Shown: positions 17,394-24,892 of the stretch, piece after piece | Layout: every line of letters begins with the position of its first letter | Position numbering within the stretch: position 1 is the stretch's first letter | Source: a virus | Virus record (IMG/VR): IMGVR_UViG_3300020438_000083 | Span: 1 to 42,251 of that record | Direction: 5' to 3' (one strand) | DNA length: 42,251 nt | The notes under the pieces: model-generated | The model's input: the letters and a program-made list of their open reading frames with translations, nothing else | Told to the model about the DNA's origin: nothing | Database searches by the model: none | Position numbers and translations under genes: made by a program

Positions 17394-17479
17394 ATATTCA
17401 AGGGACGTTACCCGGTATCAACGGATTAACAGTCAACTGCTCTACCGCTGAGCTACGCCGGAATTGTTTCCTTGAATAT
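17394..17479. repeat. Inverted repeat flanking the attP-like core
   Basis: ATATTCAAGG (17394-17403) and its exact reverse complement CCTTGAATAT (17470-17479) flank the tRNA-like segment. They could be integrase or accessory-factor binding sites, or the arms of a long stem-loop in the RNA. The exact symmetry around the core favours a recombination role, by inference. Confidence 0.7.
17424..17462 (-). other. attP: attP core: 5' half of tRNA-Asn(GUU)
   Basis: Read on the minus strand, these 39 bases begin TCCGGCGTAGCTCAGCGGTA and continue through the D-arm (GCTC/GAGC) and the anticodon loop CTGTTAA to TC. They match the first 39 positions of a bacterial tRNA-Asn. The following phage bases no longer pair with the anticodon stem and no T-arm follows, so this is not a full tRNA gene. 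A partial host tRNA next to an integrase gene is the usual form of a phage attachment site. The host must carry the matching tRNA-Asn. Confidence 0.8.
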
Positions 17480-17501
17480 CTTAAATCGGTTGAGGGGTCA
17501 A
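17473..17501 (-). promoter_or_regulatory. Possible minus-strand promoter for the restored tRNA
   Basis: On the minus strand TTGACC (17501-17496) and TATTCA (17478-17473) are 17 bases apart and would start transcription a few bases before tRNA position 1 at 17462. After integration the intact tRNA would lie on this side, cut off from its host promoter. The -10 box is poor (3 of 6), so this is tentative. Confidence 0.3.
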
Positions 17502-17528
17502 CTGATACCTACAAAGGAGACACACATC

Positions 17529-17702
17529 ATGGCACATAAAGATTACTACGAAGTATACGTTTGTCCTACTTGCCATCGAGATGATGGTCTCACCCAAGCT
17601 AACGATCAATATCAACACTACGGCTACAGTAAATACTGTTTCAACTGTAGTCGTCCATGCAACCATGAGGTTGTAGTTTACAAAGAGGGAGATTTAAAAT
17701 GA
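17529..17702 (+). CDS. Small zinc-ribbon protein between attP and integrase
   Basis: The 57-residue product starts at ATG 17529, nine bases after AAAGGAG. A longer in-frame start at 17472 would lie inside the inverted repeat and lacks a good site. CPTC and CFNC pairs (C-x2-C ... C-x2-C, plus one more Cys) form a likely zinc ribbon, with aromatic residues between. It overlaps the integrase start by four bases, so the two are coupled. Position suggests an excisionase-like or regulatory role, but zinc ribbons also occur in phage takeover proteins. The function is unknown. Confidence 0.7.
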   Translation: MAHKDYYEVYVCPTCHRDDGLTQANDQYQHYGYSKYCFNCSRPCNHEVVVYKEGDLK

Positions 17703-18532
17703 TTACACTTACAGATTTTATCAGCCGTGAAAAAGCTAGACTATGGTCCGGCAAGCATCTACAGGATGTAACTTTTCAACTTAACAGGTTCTGTAACTTT
17801 AATAACTACGGCGACCGAAGCCTGGACAGCTTTGTTGCACATGATATCCATGAGTTCCAGGAGCATCTGATTGGCAACGGTTTAGCAAAATCTACAGCTA
17901 ATCGTTATAACGCTGCTATCTCGAAAATATTCGACCACGCTGTAAAAGGCGAGGTTATCAACCACGCACCCAGGTTCAACTGGTTCAAAGAAAAAGGCAA
18001 CCGTATCCGCTATTTTACATCTAGCGAGATTAAGCAGATCGAAGAGTTCTTTGGAAATCATAAGCATTCCTGGATGAAACAGATGTTTATCATAGGCATC
18101 AACACCGGGATGCGTTTAGGTGAGATTACTCAGATTGGCGATACTGCTCATGTAGAGACTGATGCAGAGGGCAGCGTTTGGCTGTACTTACCGCAAACTA
18201 AAAACGGAGACGAAAGATATGTACCGCTTAATAAGCCTGCCCAGAAAGCAATACAAGAGCTTGGCGGTCGTGTTCTTGACCACTACAGTCATCGTAAGTT
18301 CTACAATGCCTGGGATGACTGTCGCTATGCCGTGGCTAAAAATGACGAGTCGTTCGTCTTTCACGTTTGCAGGCATACCGCAGCATCCAGGTTAGCAAAC
18401 GATCTTGGAACACAGACTATACTTATTGGAGCGTTGTTAGGTCATAGGTCTGAGCAGACTACTCGCAAGTATGTTCACGCTAAGCCTTCTACGCTGCAAG
18501 ACATCGCAAAGCAATTAGGTAAGGTGGCATAA
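17699..18532 (+). CDS. int: Tyrosine integrase
   Basis: This 277-residue site-specific recombinase would join attP to the host tRNA-Asn site. An N-terminal SAM-like core-binding domain covers about residues 1-95. Catalytic residues are Arg139 (TGMRLGEI), Lys168 (QTKNGDERY), His222 and Arg225 (HVCRHTAASR), His249 (LLGHRS) and the nucleophile Tyr258 (RKYVHA). All are present, so the enzyme looks active. No clear arm-binding AP2 domain precedes the core-binding domain, so it is a compact integrase. It is coupled to the zinc-ribbon gene upstream, and the next frame starts at its stop. Confidence 0.95.
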   Translation: MITLTDFISREKARLWSGKHLQDVTFQLNRFCNFNNYGDRSLDSFVAHDIHEFQEHLIGNGLAKSTANRYNAAISKIFDHAVKGEVINHAPRFNWFKEKGNRIRYFTSSEIKQIEEFFGNHKHSWMKQMFIIGINTGMRLGEITQIGDTAHVETDAEGSVWLYLPQTKNGDERYVPLNKPAQKAIQELGGRVLDHYSHRKFYNAWDDCRYAVAKNDESFVFHVCRHTAASRLANDLGTQTILIGALLGHRSEQTTRKYVHAKPSTLQDIAKQLGKVA

Positions 18533-18573
18533 TGAAAAGTACGATTAACAAACTTATAGATAAGGAGAAAGAT

Positions 18574-18960
18574 ATGTCTAAAGGCAGCAATAGAAGACCG
18601 CAGCAGGTCAATGATAAAACTGTTGAAATGAACTGGGACAGGATTTTTAAGTCAACAACTGACAATCCAATTCCAACTGGAAAAGTTAGTGTATTTGGTA
18701 AGTCAAAAACAGGATATTCTTTGGTAAGTGCTAGTATATATCCTGATAAGTATGAAGCTGTTAATGATACCTGGATCATGACTTGCGAAGTGTCACGGCA
18801 CTGTGCGTCCTGGGGACATTTCAGTAATGACTTAGGCGACTTACAAAAGTCCGGCGTTTTGTATCATGAAGGTTTAGAAACCGATGCAATGGAAATACCT
18901 GAAGACGTTATAGAAGACATAACAAAATGGGCTAAAGATAACGGTGTTGTCTACTCTTAA
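18574..18960 (+). CDS. Phage protein with SKGSNRRP N-terminus, unknown
   Basis: The start at ATG 18574 is preferred because AAGGAGAAAG lies just upstream and the product then begins MSKGSNRRPQQ and continues to NWDRIF, an opening common in small phage proteins of unknown role. An in-frame ATG at 18532 overlaps the integrase stop and would add 14 residues. The product has 128 residues. The C-terminal half (HFSNDLGDLQKSG, then acidic) looks like a small soluble domain. It may be regulatory or act in host takeover, but nothing shows this directly. Confidence 0.7.
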   Translation: MSKGSNRRPQQVNDKTVEMNWDRIFKSTTDNPIPTGKVSVFGKSKTGYSLVSASIYPDKYEAVNDTWIMTCEVSRHCASWGHFSNDLGDLQKSGVLYHEGLETDAMEIPEDVIEDITKWAKDNGVVYS

Positions 18961-18986
18961 TAAACCTAACATCTAGGAGAAAGGAT

Positions 18987-19319
18987 ATGAATAAATACAA
19001 ACTTATGGAAGGACTATCGGATGATATCGCCTTTGCTGAGGCTATTAACTTTTACGATAGTTTCACTACGCCTAAACTTGAAGAGCTTAGGTATAAAAAG
19101 AATAACACGGTTGATACCTCCGTAGCCGGTAGCGAGCTTGTTTCACAGATACGAGAGCTAGAAACTAAAGAAATGAAAGACAGGGAAACCTGGATTCGTG
19201 CCATGATTGTTGACTACAATCGTGATGACTTCCCCGACCATCTTAAAGAGAATATAGCCAAGCAAGTTGGCGAATATATAATCAAGTCTGCCATAGATTA
19301 CATTGCAAGAACCAGTTAG
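18987..19319 (+). CDS. Early-region helical protein, unknown
   Basis: The product is 110 residues, mostly helical, with no membrane segment or cysteine cluster. The ribosome site is AGGAGAAAGG. It ends about 37 bases before the candidate phage promoter that precedes the RNA polymerase gene. There is no clear helix-turn-helix, so it is not obviously a repressor. Function unknown. Confidence 0.65.
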   Translation: MNKYKLMEGLSDDIAFAEAINFYDSFTTPKLEELRYKKNNTVDTSVAGSELVSQIRELETKEMKDRETWIRAMIVDYNRDDFPDHLKENIAKQVGEYIIKSAIDYIARTS

Positions 19320-19356
19320 ACAGTAGTTTAAAAACTGTACTAAATACGGGCAAAAT

Positions 19357-19370
19357 AATTGTGTCCACCC
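19357..19370 (+). promoter_or_regulatory. Candidate phage RNA polymerase promoter, copy 2
   Basis: AATTGTGTCCACCC lies 33 bases before the phage RNA polymerase start codon. It is identical to the copy at 17338 and nearly identical to that at 29972. This would let the polymerase drive its own gene and the replication block. Confidence 0.65.
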
Positions 19371-19402
19371 ATTGCAATACACAATTGAGGAGACATTGAT
19401 AC

Positions 19403-21889
19403 ATGGCTAAGATCCGTGGTAACGAAACTGATGAACTACTAAGGGAGTACAACGCTCTCGATAAAGGACGTGAGAGATACTTTGACCGTGATGGTCGTGT
19501 TAGTCTTATGTCCATTAAAAATATTCCACACGCATTGATCAAAGATGCTCTGCCTAGAGTTACGAAGTCCTTACATGAGAAGCTTGGCGACCAAACATCG
19601 GAAGGTGCTGGTCGTCCTTTTTCATGGAAGAAAGACTTACAGGCGGTAGACATAGACCTGATTGCTTATCTAGGAATGGCTACCTGTATGGACGGTGTTG
19701 GAATGAATAAGTCTATGACTTGGGCATTAACCAAGATAGGCAAGCGTATTGAGCTTGAGATATGGGCTAAAGAGCTTCGTGAGTTTAATAAAAAGCTATA
19801 CGACAGAGTTGAGTCTAAAGTTACCAGTGATCACTCCTCAGAAAGATACAGGCTTAAGGCAGCTAAAGCTATTGCCAGGAAAGCTGGTTTTGAGCTAGAA
19901 CTTTGGACTGACGAAAGAAGAGTCAAGGCTGCATCTCCGGTGTTAAATTCTATCTTGGCTGACAGTAGGTGTTTTGAGATATGGTCTATTATTAAAAAGG
20001 GTAAAACCAGGAAGTTTATAGGATTGACTGGTGAAGCTAGTGCATTGATTGCCGAGCTAGAAGCTGATGAGTCCTGGTTGCAGCCAGTGTACTGTCCGAT
20101 GATAGTACCTCCTAGAGATTGGGACGGTATGCATACTGGAGCTTACCTGGATGATGCTGTAAGAGCACAGGTTGATTTGATCAGGTTTAATACGCCCTGG
20201 CAAAGAAACTACACGGTCAATAATAACATTGCTAATATGCCTTACATAAAAGCACTTAACCATATACAAAGAACGCCTTATGTAATTAACGAAGAGGTTT
20301 TGGCTGCTGTTAAATGGGCCTGGACCGAAGACGTTGAGATTCCAAACTTCCCCAGGCGTAAGTATGTAGAGAGACCAGTGTTTCCCGACAACTGGGAGTT
20401 CCTGGAGCCTGAAGATAAAAAGCTTTGGCGTATCAGTGCCAGGGATGTGGTAGTTAGGAACCGGCAAATTGATGGTGCTAGAGCTGTTATGTTTCAAGAC
20501 CTTAAAACCGCCGATGAAATGGTAAACTTTGAAGAGTTCTTTCTGCCGCACAACTTTGATTTTAGGGGCCGGGTATATCCGATACCTCATTTTTGCCATC
20601 ATCGAGATAGTCATGTCAAAGCTTTGTTTAAGTTTAAAAACACTGAGCCAGTAGATGAGCAATCTTCGCTTTGGCTTGCTATACACCTGGCTAACACTGG
20701 TGACTTTAACAAGATTAGTAAAGAGAGTTTTGACGATAGGCTGTTATGGGTTGAGCTAAATAAGCAGGACATTATTGATGTTGCAAGAGACTGGAAGTCT
20801 ACTGTTGATTACTGGTCTAAAGCAGATAAACCATTTGAGTTCCTGGCAGCTTGTGTTGAGATGACCGGGTACTGGGATTCACTAGAGAATAACACAGTAT
20901 TTTACTCAGGTTTACCTGTTGCCCTGGACGGTACAAACTCCGGTATTCAGCACTTTAGTGCTCTAGGTAGAAATACTGATGATGCTGCCCTGGTCAACCT
21001 GGTTCCTGCTGATAAACCTCAAGACATTTACCAGCGAGTAGCCGATGAAGTTATAAATCAGATCAAGGAAGATCCCTGTGATGAGGCCGAGCTGTGGCAT
21101 AAACACGGTGTAACCAGGAAAACAGTTAAACGTAATGTTATGACCTACGGTTATTCGTCTAAGCAGTATGGCTTCTTTGAGCAGATCCGTGAGGACCTGA
21201 TGAATCCGTTAACTGATGACGTGCTTACAGGTAAGCTGTCAGTTCATCCGTTTGGCGATGATCATGGATATGATGCTGCAAAGTATTTATCCAGGCATAG
21301 CTGGGAAGCGGTTAACAAAGTTATATCGTCTGCACAGAATGGTATGTCATTCTTTCAGCAATTGTGCGGAGCATTAGCACATGAAGGTAAGCATATGAAT
21401 TGGTTTACTCCAGTAGGATTTCCTGCGAGCCAGTTTTATCCGTCAAACAATTTCAAAAAGGTCAAAATCTACCTGTATGATCGTGAGGCTAAAATACCTC
21501 AGAGAACACAGGTAACTTTGAGAAGCCCGGATTACAACCGGGTTGATAAAAGGAAGAGCAAGACAGCAATCTCTCCTAACGTAATTCATTCGTTAGATTC
21601 CGCACACTTATTAATTACTGTGCTAAACTGTATTAAGAATGATGAAAATATGCCATTCTTTTTGATACACGATAGTTTTGCGACTACTGCTGCACAAACG
21701 CAGAAGTTGTACGAGGTAATTAGAGAGAGCTTTATAGAGATGTATTCAACTGATAGTTGGTACGAGTATCTAAAACGCCAGGTAGAAGCACAGCTCGATA
21801 ACCCAGAAACAAACCGGGTTCCAGAGTCGCCTGATCTTGGTGAGTTAGATTTAAACTTAATCGCTGAAAGCAAATACTGTTTTAGCTAA
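19403..21889 (+). CDS. Single-subunit DNA-directed RNA polymerase, T7 type
   Basis: This 828-residue polymerase transcribes phage genes from its own promoters. Motif A is VALDGTNSGIQHFSALGRN, with catalytic Asp509 (T7 Asp537). Motif B is VKRNVMTYGYSSKQYGF, with Lys576 and Tyr584 (T7 Lys631 and Tyr639). Motif C is FFLIHDSFATT, with His756-Asp757 (T7 His811-Asp812). It is a little shorter than the 883-residue T7 enzyme. GAGGAGA precedes the ATG. The N-terminal promoter-recognition part is diverged, consistent with a promoter unlike that of T7. Confidence 0.97.
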   Translation: MAKIRGNETDELLREYNALDKGRERYFDRDGRVSLMSIKNIPHALIKDALPRVTKSLHEKLGDQTSEGAGRPFSWKKDLQAVDIDLIAYLGMATCMDGVGMNKSMTWALTKIGKRIELEIWAKELREFNKKLYDRVESKVTSDHSSERYRLKAAKAIARKAGFELELWTDERRVKAASPVLNSILADSRCFEIWSIIKKGKTRKFIGLTGEASALIAELEADESWLQPVYCPMIVPPRDWDGMHTGAYLDDAVRAQVDLIRFNTPWQRNYTVNNNIANMPYIKALNHIQRTPYVINEEVLAAVKWAWTEDVEIPNFPRRKYVERPVFPDNWEFLEPEDKKLWRISARDVVVRNRQIDGARAVMFQDLKTADEMVNFEEFFLPHNFDFRGRVYPIPHFCHHRDSHVKALFKFKNTEPVDEQSSLWLAIHLANTGDFNKISKESFDDRLLWVELNKQDIIDVARDWKSTVDYWSKADKPFEFLAACVEMTGYWDSLENNTVFYSGLPVALDGTNSGIQHFSALGRNTDDAALVNLVPADKPQDIYQRVADEVINQIKEDPCDEAELWHKHGVTRKTVKRNVMTYGYSSKQYGFFEQIREDLMNPLTDDVLTGKLSVHPFGDDHGYDAAKYLSRHSWEAVNKVISSAQNGMSFFQQLCGALAHEGKHMNWFTPVGFPASQFYPSNNFKKVKIYLYDREAKIPQRTQVTLRSPDYNRVDKRKSKTAISPNVIHSLDSAHLLITVLNCIKNDENMPFFLIHDSFATTAAQTQKLYEVIRESFIEMYSTDSWYEYLKRQVEAQLDNPETNRVPESPDLGELDLNLIAESKYCFS

Positions 21890-21903
21890 GAAAGGAAAAC
21901 CAG

Positions 21904-22101
21904 ATGCACCCAAGAGAAAGGGTGTTAGGGGTAGCACTTTTACACAAAAGCAAGGGAGAAAACATTCCGGTCGATGTACTGGCCGAAATGGATCAATACG
22001 GTATCAGTTTGTCTGATTTTATAGACTTACCTGATCTAAGTGTTGAGCAACCTTTAATTACTGAAGAAAATGAAATGGAGAACTATTATGAAAAGCAATA
22101 A
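21904..22101 (+). CDS. Small protein between polymerase and SSB, unknown
   Basis: The product is 65 residues, soluble, with a helical N-terminus and an acidic C-terminus (TEENEMENYYEKQ). The ribosome site is AAAGGAAAA. Its last 14 bases overlap the SSB start region. T7-like phages often carry small host-inhibitor genes here, but no such family is recognisable. Confidence 0.65.
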   Translation: MHPRERVLGVALLHKSKGENIPVDVLAEMDQYGISLSDFIDLPDLSVEQPLITEENEMENYYEKQ

Positions 22102-22630
22102 AGTTGGTTTTAGCACGGCTGTTGGTACAGCCAGGTATCCTTGGTTAAAAGAGCCGGATACTGCGTTTGGGCAGGAGTCATATAAGTGTATGCTTATACT
22201 TGATAGCAAAGAAGGTGCATTGCTGCACAAACAAATTGTAGAATTAGCTGAAGAGAACTTTGGATCTAAAGCTGACAAAGCTTTGATGCCCTTTGAGAAG
22301 GACGATGAGACTGGTGAGTTTGTTTTTAAAACTAAATCATCATTTCAGCCTAAGTTCTGGGACAGCCAGGGCAATCCGATTACTACATCTAATTTACCCG
22401 ACATATGGGGTGGTAGTCAGCTCAAGTTAGCCGGGTGGATAGCACCGTGGAATAAAAACGGCAAAATGGGCGTTACATTACAATTGATGAAAGTCATGGT
22501 CGTGCAGGCACAAGGCCCGAATGGAGAGGGTGGCGATTCAGGATTTGATACTGTTGAAGGTGGGTTTGTTACTGAGGAAAGCGAAAGCTTCGAGGACAGC
22601 TCGCCAGATGAGACGCCATCATACTTATAA
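22088..22630 (+). CDS. Single-stranded DNA-binding protein, gp2.5/DUF2815-like
   Basis: The product is 180 residues starting at ATG 22088 after ATGGAG. An in-frame ATG at 22070 would add six residues but has a poorer site. It has an OB-fold-like pattern (STAVGTARYPWLKEPDT, then YKCMLILDSKEG; LKLAGWIAPWNKNGKMGVTLQLMKV) and an acidic tail (EESESFEDSSPDE). The acidic tail is characteristic of phage SSBs and contacts the polymerase and helicase. Position before endonuclease I matches T7 genes 2.5 and 3. The tail overlaps the endonuclease gene. Confidence 0.85.
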   Translation: MKSNKVGFSTAVGTARYPWLKEPDTAFGQESYKCMLILDSKEGALLHKQIVELAEENFGSKADKALMPFEKDDETGEFVFKTKSSFQPKFWDSQGNPITTSNLPDIWGGSQLKLAGWIAPWNKNGKMGVTLQLMKVMVVQAQGPNGEGGDSGFDTVEGGFVTEESESFEDSSPDETPSYL

Positions 22631-23051
22631 AACACCATACCTGAGAGGGTATCGGTCAGGTTTAGAAGGTAAAGTTGCAGACCAAATTCGTAGCAAAGAT
22701 ATGGAAGTGGTTTATGAGCAGGAAAAGATTGCTTATGTGGTCCCTGCTCGCAATGCCAAATATACACCTGATTTTAAAATCACGTTAGGAGACGGAACGT
22801 GGTACTATGTTGAAACAAAGGGAATATTCTCTGTATCGGATCGCCAGAAACACATTTTAATTCGTGAACAGCATCCTGATATAGATATTCGATTTGTTTT
22901 CAGCAGCAGCAGGACAAAGCTCTACAAGAAAAGCCCGACTAGCTACGCAGACTGGTGTGACAAACACGGTTTTATGTACGCAGACAAGCTTATCCCGGAG
23001 CAATGGTTTGTGCCAGGAGCGTCTCCCACGCCTGGTACAGAGAAGGCTTAA
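22608..23051 (+). CDS. Endonuclease I, Holliday junction resolvase (T7 gp3-like)
   Basis: The 147-residue product starts at ATG 22608, ten bases after GAGGAC and inside the SSB gene. The match to T7 gp3 is very clear: GYRSGLEGKV, KYTPDF, YYVETKG, KHILIREQHPDIDIRFVFSS and KLYKKSPTSYADWCDKHG. Active-site residues are Glu20, Asp55, Glu69 and Lys71. It resolves branched DNA during concatemer formation and helps degrade host DNA. A longer frame from 22521 would lie mostly within SSB coding sequence and has no comparable site. Confidence 0.95.
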   Translation: MRRHHTYKTPYLRGYRSGLEGKVADQIRSKDMEVVYEQEKIAYVVPARNAKYTPDFKITLGDGTWYYVETKGIFSVSDRQKHILIREQHPDIDIRFVFSSSRTKLYKKSPTSYADWCDKHGFMYADKLIPEQWFVPGASPTPGTEKA

Positions 23052-23074
23052 TTACCCCCCACAGAATAAGCCTT

Positions 23075-23117
23075 GGGAAGGTCGGCAGAAAACTCCAGTT
23101 TCTGTCGGCCTATTCCC
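23075..23117 (+). other. Long intergenic hairpin, possible RNA-processing site
   Basis: GGGAA (23075-23079) pairs with TTCCC (23113-23117). GGTCGGCAGAAA (23080-23091) pairs with TTTCTGTCGGCC (23099-23110) over twelve pairs with a seven-base loop. No T-run follows, so it is less likely a simple terminator. T7 has RNase III-cut hairpins between such genes. Confidence 0.75.
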
Positions 23118-23145
23118 TAAACTTAATTAAACAATGGAGACGCAC

Positions 23146-24735
23146 ATGACAGAATTTAATACACCAGAAGGCTCAACTTTCCTACGACATGAATCATGCG
23201 ATTCTTGTGGATCTAGTGATGCAAAAGCTATTTATGATAACGATACTAGCTATTGTTTTTCATGCGATACATTTGAAGGTACAGTAGACCAGGACAGCTC
23301 TCGCAAAGTAAAAGTCGATCCTAAATTATATAAAGGTATTCCACAGGGAGTAAGAAGCCGTGGTTTATCTGAAGAGACCTGCCGAAAGTTTGGCTACCTT
23401 ACCTGCAACATAACAGAAGGTATAGTTTACGCAGCACAATACAGAAACAAAGACGGTGCTGTTGTAGCACAGAAGATACGAACACAGGATAAAAAGTTTA
23501 GAGTCGTTGGTGATGGAAAGAAAATGACTTTCTACGGCCAACACTTATGGAACCGTGGTGCAAAGTTAGTTATCACTGAAGGCGAGATTGATGCAATGAG
23601 CGTCAGTCAAATACAAAACCATAGATGGCCTGTTGTTAGTTTACCTCAAGGTGCAGCCGGTGCTAGACGTGCGATAAAAGATAATTGGGATTACCTGGTA
23701 GAGTTTAGTGAAATCATTTTATTGTTTGATATGGACGAGCCAGGTCAACAAGCTGCTCGTGAGGTAGCTGAGCTGCTGCCGCTAGGCTTAGCTAAGATTG
23801 GTAGGCTGCCTTTAAAAGATGCTAACGAATGTTTAGTTGCAGGTAAAACTAAAGAAGTTGTTGATGCCATATGGCAAGCAAGAGAATACCGTCCTGATGG
23901 TATTGTTGCTGCAAAAGATTTGCGTTCTGCAATTACTGAGCCCGACAAGGTTTCATCGATAACTTATCCATATGAAATGTTAAACAGTGTAACGAGAGGA
24001 TTACGCAGAGGTGAGCTAGTGACAATCACTTCTGGTAGCGGCATGGGCAAGACAACTCTCTGTTCTGAAATTGCCTTGCATCTTCACAAGTCTGGAGAGC
24101 GGCTTGGGATGATCATGCTAGAGGAGAGCAACAAGCAAACCCTGCGTAATCTGATCGGCATACACACCGATACAAACCTAACAGTAAACCACGATGCATT
24201 AACTAAAGAAGAGTTAGAAGGAGCGTTTGATGAGATCTTTGTGGGAGACGATCAAGTATTTCTGTACGACCATTTTGGATCTACCGATGTTGATACTATA
24301 TGTAATCGCATTATGTATCTTGCTAGAGTCCTTGAAGTCAATTGGATTATACTAGATCACATAAGCATACTTATATCCGGGTTAGCTACTAACGATGAGC
24401 GTAAGCTTATTGACATGACCATGACCAAGTTAAGAACTCTGGTCCAGGAGACTGGCATAGGTTTAATACTTGTGTCTCACTTGCGAAGACCGGAAGGCGA
24501 CAAGGGTCACGAGGATGGAGCGAAGGTAAGACTAGGGCAGCTCCGTGGTAGTCATGCTATCGCACAGTTGTCTGACATATGTATTGGCCTAGCTGTTGAT
24601 CCTGAAAATCCAAACAGCAACACACGGCAGTTGTCGGTATTAAAAAATAGATTTACCGGGCAGACAGGTTTTGCTGGAAACATAACTTACAACATAGACA
24701 CAGGAAGACTTTTAGATCAGCAGGCAATCTTTTAA
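23146..24735 (+). CDS. Primase-helicase, T7 gp4-like
   Basis: The 529-residue product starts at ATG 23146, eight bases after GGAG. An in-frame ATG at 23134 overlaps that site. An N-terminal zinc ribbon (CDSCGSSD...YCFSC) is followed by a TOPRIM primase core (LVITEGEIDAMSV and LLFDMDEPGQQAA). The C-terminal RecA-like helicase has Walker A GSGMGKTT (297-304), a Walker B-like WIILDHISILIS and ILVSHLRRP. It unwinds DNA and lays primers for the T7-like DNA polymerase encoded downstream. The stop region, TTT TAA, is followed in the +1 frame by a DUF1289 domain (next entry). Confidence 0.95.
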   Translation: MTEFNTPEGSTFLRHESCDSCGSSDAKAIYDNDTSYCFSCDTFEGTVDQDSSRKVKVDPKLYKGIPQGVRSRGLSEETCRKFGYLTCNITEGIVYAAQYRNKDGAVVAQKIRTQDKKFRVVGDGKKMTFYGQHLWNRGAKLVITEGEIDAMSVSQIQNHRWPVVSLPQGAAGARRAIKDNWDYLVEFSEIILLFDMDEPGQQAAREVAELLPLGLAKIGRLPLKDANECLVAGKTKEVVDAIWQAREYRPDGIVAAKDLRSAITEPDKVSSITYPYEMLNSVTRGLRRGELVTITSGSGMGKTTLCSEIALHLHKSGERLGMIMLEESNKQTLRNLIGIHTDTNLTVNHDALTKEELEGAFDEIFVGDDQVFLYDHFGSTDVDTICNRIMYLARVLEVNWIILDHISILISGLATNDERKLIDMTMTKLRTLVQETGIGLILVSHLRRPEGDKGHEDGAKVRLGQLRGSHAIAQLSDICIGLAVDPENPNSNTRQLSVLKNRFTGQTGFAGNITYNIDTGRLLDQQAIF

Positions 24736-24745
24736 CGGGGACAGC

Positions 24746-24892
24746 GTACCCTCCCCTTGTATTAAACAATGCAAACTTAAAGACAATGTTTGTATAGGGT
24801 GCGGAAGATCGGTTGAGCAAATTACTAACTGGACTAATTACTCAGACCGAGAAAAACAGATTGTAATTAATAAACTTGGGAGAAAGGTATGA
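24746..24892 (+). CDS. DUF1289-like zinc-ribbon frame without a canonical start codon
   Basis: The +1 frame relative to the helicase is open from 24713 to the stop at 24890-24892. It encodes PSPCIKQCKLKDNVCIGCG and then EQITNWTNYSDREKQ, a clear DUF1289 match (C-x3-C-x6-C-x2-C, then NW and SDxEK). There is no ATG, GTG or TTG in frame. The codon where the family usually starts is GTA at 24746, just after a GGGGACAGC ribosome-like site. Either a GTG start has become GTA (mutation or error), or ribosomes slip +1 at UUU-UAA of the helicase. The stop overlaps the DNA polymerase ATG. I mark it from 24746 as the conserved part. Confidence 0.6.
   Translation, partial: VPSPCIKQCKLKDNVCIGCGRSVEQITNWTNYSDREKQIVINKLGRKV

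Noticed and set aside
17401-17462. Complete tRNA-Asn gene on the minus strand
   Set aside because: Only the 5' 39 bases fit. The anticodon stem fails to close and there is no T-arm or 3' acceptor, so it is an attachment-site fragment.
20057-20686. 209-codon minus-strand frame inside the RNA polymerase gene
   Set aside because: It is a shadow of the polymerase gene; all polymerase motifs are on the + strand and no minus-strand ribosome site or promoter is seen.
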